The notes below the pieces were generated by a model. It was not told where the DNA came from, did no database searches, and was given only the letters and a program-made list of their open reading frames with translations. Of a stretch of DNA of 22,466 nucleotides, positions 19,771-22,466 are shown in pieces; within the stretch, counting starts at the first letter, position 1, and each line of letters opens with the position of its first letter. Origin of the DNA: Spirochaetales bacterium (GTDB lineage: Bacteria; Spirochaetota; Spirochaetia; ARS1246); the NCBI GenBank assembly GCA_018644745.1, contig JABGPX010000461.1:1-22466 (forward strand), given 5' to 3'. The position numbers and the translations under genes were made by a program.

Positions 19771-22466
19771 ATGAAATCAAAGACTAAACCTGACATAGAT
19801 CAGCTTCGGGCAATAAACATAGACACAAATGCGGTGGTATCGGCCGGCGCGGGTTCGGGCAAGACCACTGTGCTTGCCAATCGCTATCTGCGGCTTATAT
19901 GTGAGGGCAAAGCCGGAGTAGAGAATATACTGACTCTCACCTTTACTCGAAAAGCGGCCCAGGAAATGCACGAGCGAATCTATTCGCTCTTGATCGAGAA
20001 TAAAGATGACGCTCGTGTCGGCGCCCAACTGGCTCTGTTTGAAAACTCTCAGATCTCCACACTCGATAGCTTCTGCTCTCAGATAGCCAGGAACTGGATT
20101 CAGCGCTTCGGTGTATCTCCAGATTTTCGTATTGATGAAAAAGCGGCAAAAGCAGAAACGGAACAGATAGCATTGGATTTCATTTTAGAGATGAGCGGTG
20201 ACCCTGTGCTGCAGGAGTTCATTTTCGGTAATGGTTTCGAACGGGTTTGGAAAGAGTTTTTTGTATCTCTCGCCCAAACGAAGTTTACTGTCGGGAGAGA
20301 GCTCGATTTTGAGGGGATGAGTGCCGCCCAAAGCATATTTCTTCGCGATGAATTGAAACGCGCTGCCCTTGAGGCGGAAAATTACGCCGCCCGGTTTGAA
20401 AGATTTGATCCATCCGCCGGAGCAGGCATAAAGAACGCAGTTGCCGCGGTATCTCTTCTCTCTGGAGTATCCGGCATGGTTGAAGCGGGCGAGACCGAGG
20501 AACTTCGGCTGCATCTCGAGGGGTTTTCTATCCGCAAGCCGGGTAAAGGAAAACATGCTGATTATGATGCGGTGCGCGAGCTAATCGAGCCCGTGAGAAA
20601 GACCGTAGGTTCCTTGATGGAAATACTCATCACTTTGCAGTCTAAGAATCTCATCGACGGGATGCTAGAAATTTGCACCGAGTTTCAGCGGCGGGTAATC
20701 GAGGGCCGTAGAAATAGCGGGACTTTGTTTTTTCACGATGTGGTTGAAATGGCCAGAGTTTGCCTAATCGAAAATCATGATTTGCGAAGCTACTATAAAC
20801 ATCGGTTTACTCACATCATGATTGATGAGTTTCAAGACAACAACCGGCTTCAAAAGGAGCTGCTTTATCTGCTAGCGGAGAAAAGCGATATGTCTCTCGA
20901 CAGGATCCCCGAACCCCATGAACTCGAGCCGGAAAAGCTCTTTTTTGTCGGTGATGAGAAGCAGTCGATCTATATGTTTCGAGGAGCCGATGTAAGTGTT
21001 TTCAAAGAGCTTTCAGACGAGGCCGAGCAAAGCGGAGGGGAGGCCCTTTCGCTGCCAAAGAATTATCGATCTGAACCGCTGCTAATTGATTTTTTCAACG
21101 ACCTATTTTCAATAATAATGGCTGATTCTCAACATCCCTTCGAAGCCCGGTTTGAAAAACTCAAAGCTAGGGCCCCCGAGCTAAGTAAGCCGCCGCATAT
21201 CGTAATCCTATATAAGCCGTATCATGACAAAAAAGATGTCGGCCTTGTCGAGAATGACGATGCCGAAGCTATAACGATCGCCCGGTTCGTAAAGGAATCG
21301 GTTGAGAAGAAACTCCCAGTTTTTGCCGATGGTGAGGAGCGGCCCGCCCGTTTTGAGGATTTTGCCTTGTTGATGAGATCGACAAGTAATCAAAGCAAGT
21401 ATGAAACCGCGTTTCGCATACTTGGAGTTCCCCACAGGACTCAGACCATTCGTTCGCTTTTTCTCGAGGCACCGCTAAACGATATGTACAACCTCCTGCA
21501 ATTAGCGGTTTACCCTGAAGATCGCACGGCATACGCCGGTTTCCTGCGTTCGCCTATTGTCAACGTTTCAGATGAAACCCTTGTGCGTCTTCTGTTTATA
21601 GAGAAGAGCTCGTTTGAGTATCTGGATGAAGATATTGCCGCGGTTTCAGATCAGGATCGAGAGAAACTTGATATCGCACGCAGGCTTTTCGAGCATGTCA
21701 GAACCAACGCGGATCGCGTGCCAATCGCCCGGCTTGTTTTCAATATATGGTATCGATATGGTTATCGCTATTTGCTGTTGAAGGATCAGAATCTTCATCC
21801 CTATCTCGAGTATTTTGACTATTTTCGGGAATTGGCCAGGCAGGCGGATCTTTCATTTCTCTCTCTGGCCGGATTTCTCGACATTATTCGGCCCCATCTC
21901 GGAAAATTCGAAAGGCTTCCGGATTTAGATATTCTAAAGGATGAAAGTGACGGATCAGGCGGGGTTCAGATTCTCACCATACACAAAGCAAAAGGTCTCG
22001 AGTTTCCAGTGGTCATTCTTGCCAATACCGGAAATCGCGGTCGATCCGGTGAGAGCGGAGCGCCTTATTATTTCTCTGAAGAACATGGAATTACGTTGAA
22101 TATCGCACAGTTCGGTGGCGGGAAGAAGACCCGGACAAATTACTTTTACAGCCGGGGAAAGGAAGAGCAGGCGGCCAAGGATGAAGCCGAGCTCAAACGA
22201 CTGCTCTATGTTGGTGTTACCAGAGCAAAACAACACCTGGTAATATCCGGATGTCATAACAAGAACAATCAGAATAAAAACAATAATCAGAAGAATGAAT
22301 CGGTGCTGCTCAATATGGTTCTCCGTTCCCTCGGTTGGGAACCGGGAACCGATGTTTTGCAAAATACCGCTATTAGCCCATTCCTTACCGAGATTCCGGA
22401 TGTCCCGCGAGAATTTCTCCAATCCGGAAATAGCGGGAAGAAGCATAAGGTTGATGTTTCGGTAGC
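19771..22466 (+). CDS. addA: AddA-like UvrD/Rep-family helicase subunit (3' end outside window)
   Basis: An uninterrupted frame of 898 codons from ATG 19771 to the window edge, 5 nt after the AddB-like stop. SF1 helicase motifs are complete: Q-motif DIDQLRAI (8-15), Walker A SAGAGSGKTT (24-33, K31), LTFTRKAA, STLDSFC, Walker B IDEFQD (351-356), FFVGDEKQSIYMFRGAD (391-407), LPKNYRS, LTIHKAKGLEF (motif V) and LLYVGVTRAKQ (811-821, motif VI). It is the 3'-5' translocating motor of an AddAB complex; the C-terminal nuclease domain expected in AddA lies beyond the edge. An Asn/Lys-rich tract (HNKNNQNKNNNQKN) follows motif VI. Gene order addB-addA matches that in Firmicutes. Confidence 0.93.
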   Translation, partial: MKSKTKPDIDQLRAINIDTNAVVSAGAGSGKTTVLANRYLRLICEGKAGVENILTLTFTRKAAQEMHERIYSLLIENKDDARVGAQLALFENSQISTLDSFCSQIARNWIQRFGVSPDFRIDEKAAKAETEQIALDFILEMSGDPVLQEFIFGNGFERVWKEFFVSLAQTKFTVGRELDFEGMSAAQSIFLRDELKRAALEAENYAARFERFDPSAGAGIKNAVAAVSLLSGVSGMVEAGETEELRLHLEGFSIRKPGKGKHADYDAVRELIEPVRKTVGSLMEILITLQSKNLIDGMLEICTEFQRRVIEGRRNSGTLFFHDVVEMARVCLIENHDLRSYYKHRFTHIMIDEFQDNNRLQKELLYLLAEKSDMSLDRIPEPHELEPEKLFFVGDEKQSIYMFRGADVSVFKELSDEAEQSGGEALSLPKNYRSEPLLIDFFNDLFSIIMADSQHPFEARFEKLKARAPELSKPPHIVILYKPYHDKKDVGLVENDDAEAITIARFVKESVEKKLPVFADGEERPARFEDFALLMRSTSNQSKYETAFRILGVPHRTQTIRSLFLEAPLNDMYNLLQLAVYPEDRTAYAGFLRSPIVNVSDETLVRLLFIEKSSFEYLDEDIAAVSDQDREKLDIARRLFEHVRTNADRVPIARLVFNIWYRYGYRYLLLKDQNLHPYLEYFDYFRELARQADLSFLSLAGFLDIIRPHLGKFERLPDLDILKDESDGSGGVQILTIHKAKGLEFPVVILANTGNRGRSGESGAPYYFSEEHGITLNIAQFGGGKKTRTNYFYSRGKEEQAAKDEAELKRLLYVGVTRAKQHLVISGCHNKNNQNKNNNQKNESVLLNMVLRSLGWEPGTDVLQNTAISPFLTEIPDVPREFLQSGNSGKKHKVDVSV
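22255..22299 (+). repeat. Asn/Lys/Gln-rich low-complexity tract inside addA
   Basis: A purine-rich stretch of AAC/AAT/AAG/CAG codons encoding NKNNQNKNNNQKN, with the word CAGAA recurring. It directly follows helicase motif VI and looks like a local slippage-expanded loop. Confidence 0.55.

Noticed and set aside
20185..20556. Minus-strand open frames inside addA (also 19777-20336, 21208-21532 and 21955-22446)
   Set aside because: The plus-strand frame is continuous and carries every SF1 helicase motif; the antisense frames have none.
1..22466. CRISPR arrays, insertion sequences, prophage, toxin-antitoxin or defence islands
   Set aside because: I saw no spaced direct repeats, transposase or integrase signatures, or att-like duplications beside the tRNA; gene content is housekeeping and signalling.

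Overview
The window looks like a chromosomal segment of a free-living, flagellated spirochaete (Spirochaetota, probably Spirochaetales). This is inferred from the gene content and style: a short FlgM-type anti-sigma factor, an LspA with the NLGVAFS variant followed by a small overlapping membrane protein, several conserved-looking proteins I cannot place elsewhere, and medium G+C judged by eye. I could not run a search, so the lineage is a judgement, not a measurement. Coding density is high. I see no phage, insertion sequence, CRISPR array or rRNA.

Layout: (1) 1-5383, minus strand. The 5' part of a MoxR-type AAA+ ATPase gene runs off the left edge. Upstream of it is a tightly packed set transcribed in the order zinc-ribbon membrane protein > aspS > alpha/alpha-toroid glycan-enzyme-like protein > PLP-dependent trans-sulfuration enzyme. 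(2) 5452-8605, plus strand: rsmI, then flgM behind a sigma-28-like promoter and closed by a strong terminator, then a degenerate iron-alcohol-dehydrogenase-like protein and a SpoU-family RNA 2'-O-methyltransferase. (3) 8568-10787, minus strand: a 108-residue unknown protein, a glutaredoxin-like protein with its own terminator and promoter, and a protein joining a GHKL-type ATPase region to an HDOD/HD output domain behind a near-consensus sigma-70 promoter. (4) 11004-12584, plus strand: a NIF3-family metalloprotein (TTG start), lspA, and a small membrane protein overlapping lspA. (5) 12713-16446, minus strand: two adjacent class III cyclase-homology proteins, then a promoter carrying an inverted repeat, tRNA-Ala(GGC), and a 550-residue unknown protein starting only 11 nt after the tRNA. 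(6) 16561-22466, plus strand: a flavin-reductase-fold protein, then an AddB-like and an AddA-like gene; the last runs off the right edge.

How the genes work together: most of the window is housekeeping (translation: aspS, rsmI, spoU, tRNA-Ala; lipoprotein maturation: lspA; double-strand-break repair: addB-addA; flagellar regulation: flgM). The parts I find least ordinary are the cyclase pair, whose catalytic residues are split between the two proteins in a way that recalls the C1/C2 halves of mammalian adenylyl cyclase; the ATPase-HDOD fusion; the inverted repeat built into the tRNA-Ala promoter with a tRNA-mRNA tandem transcript behind it; and the metal-ligand-free iron-ADH relative. No previously undescribed defence or mobile system is evident.
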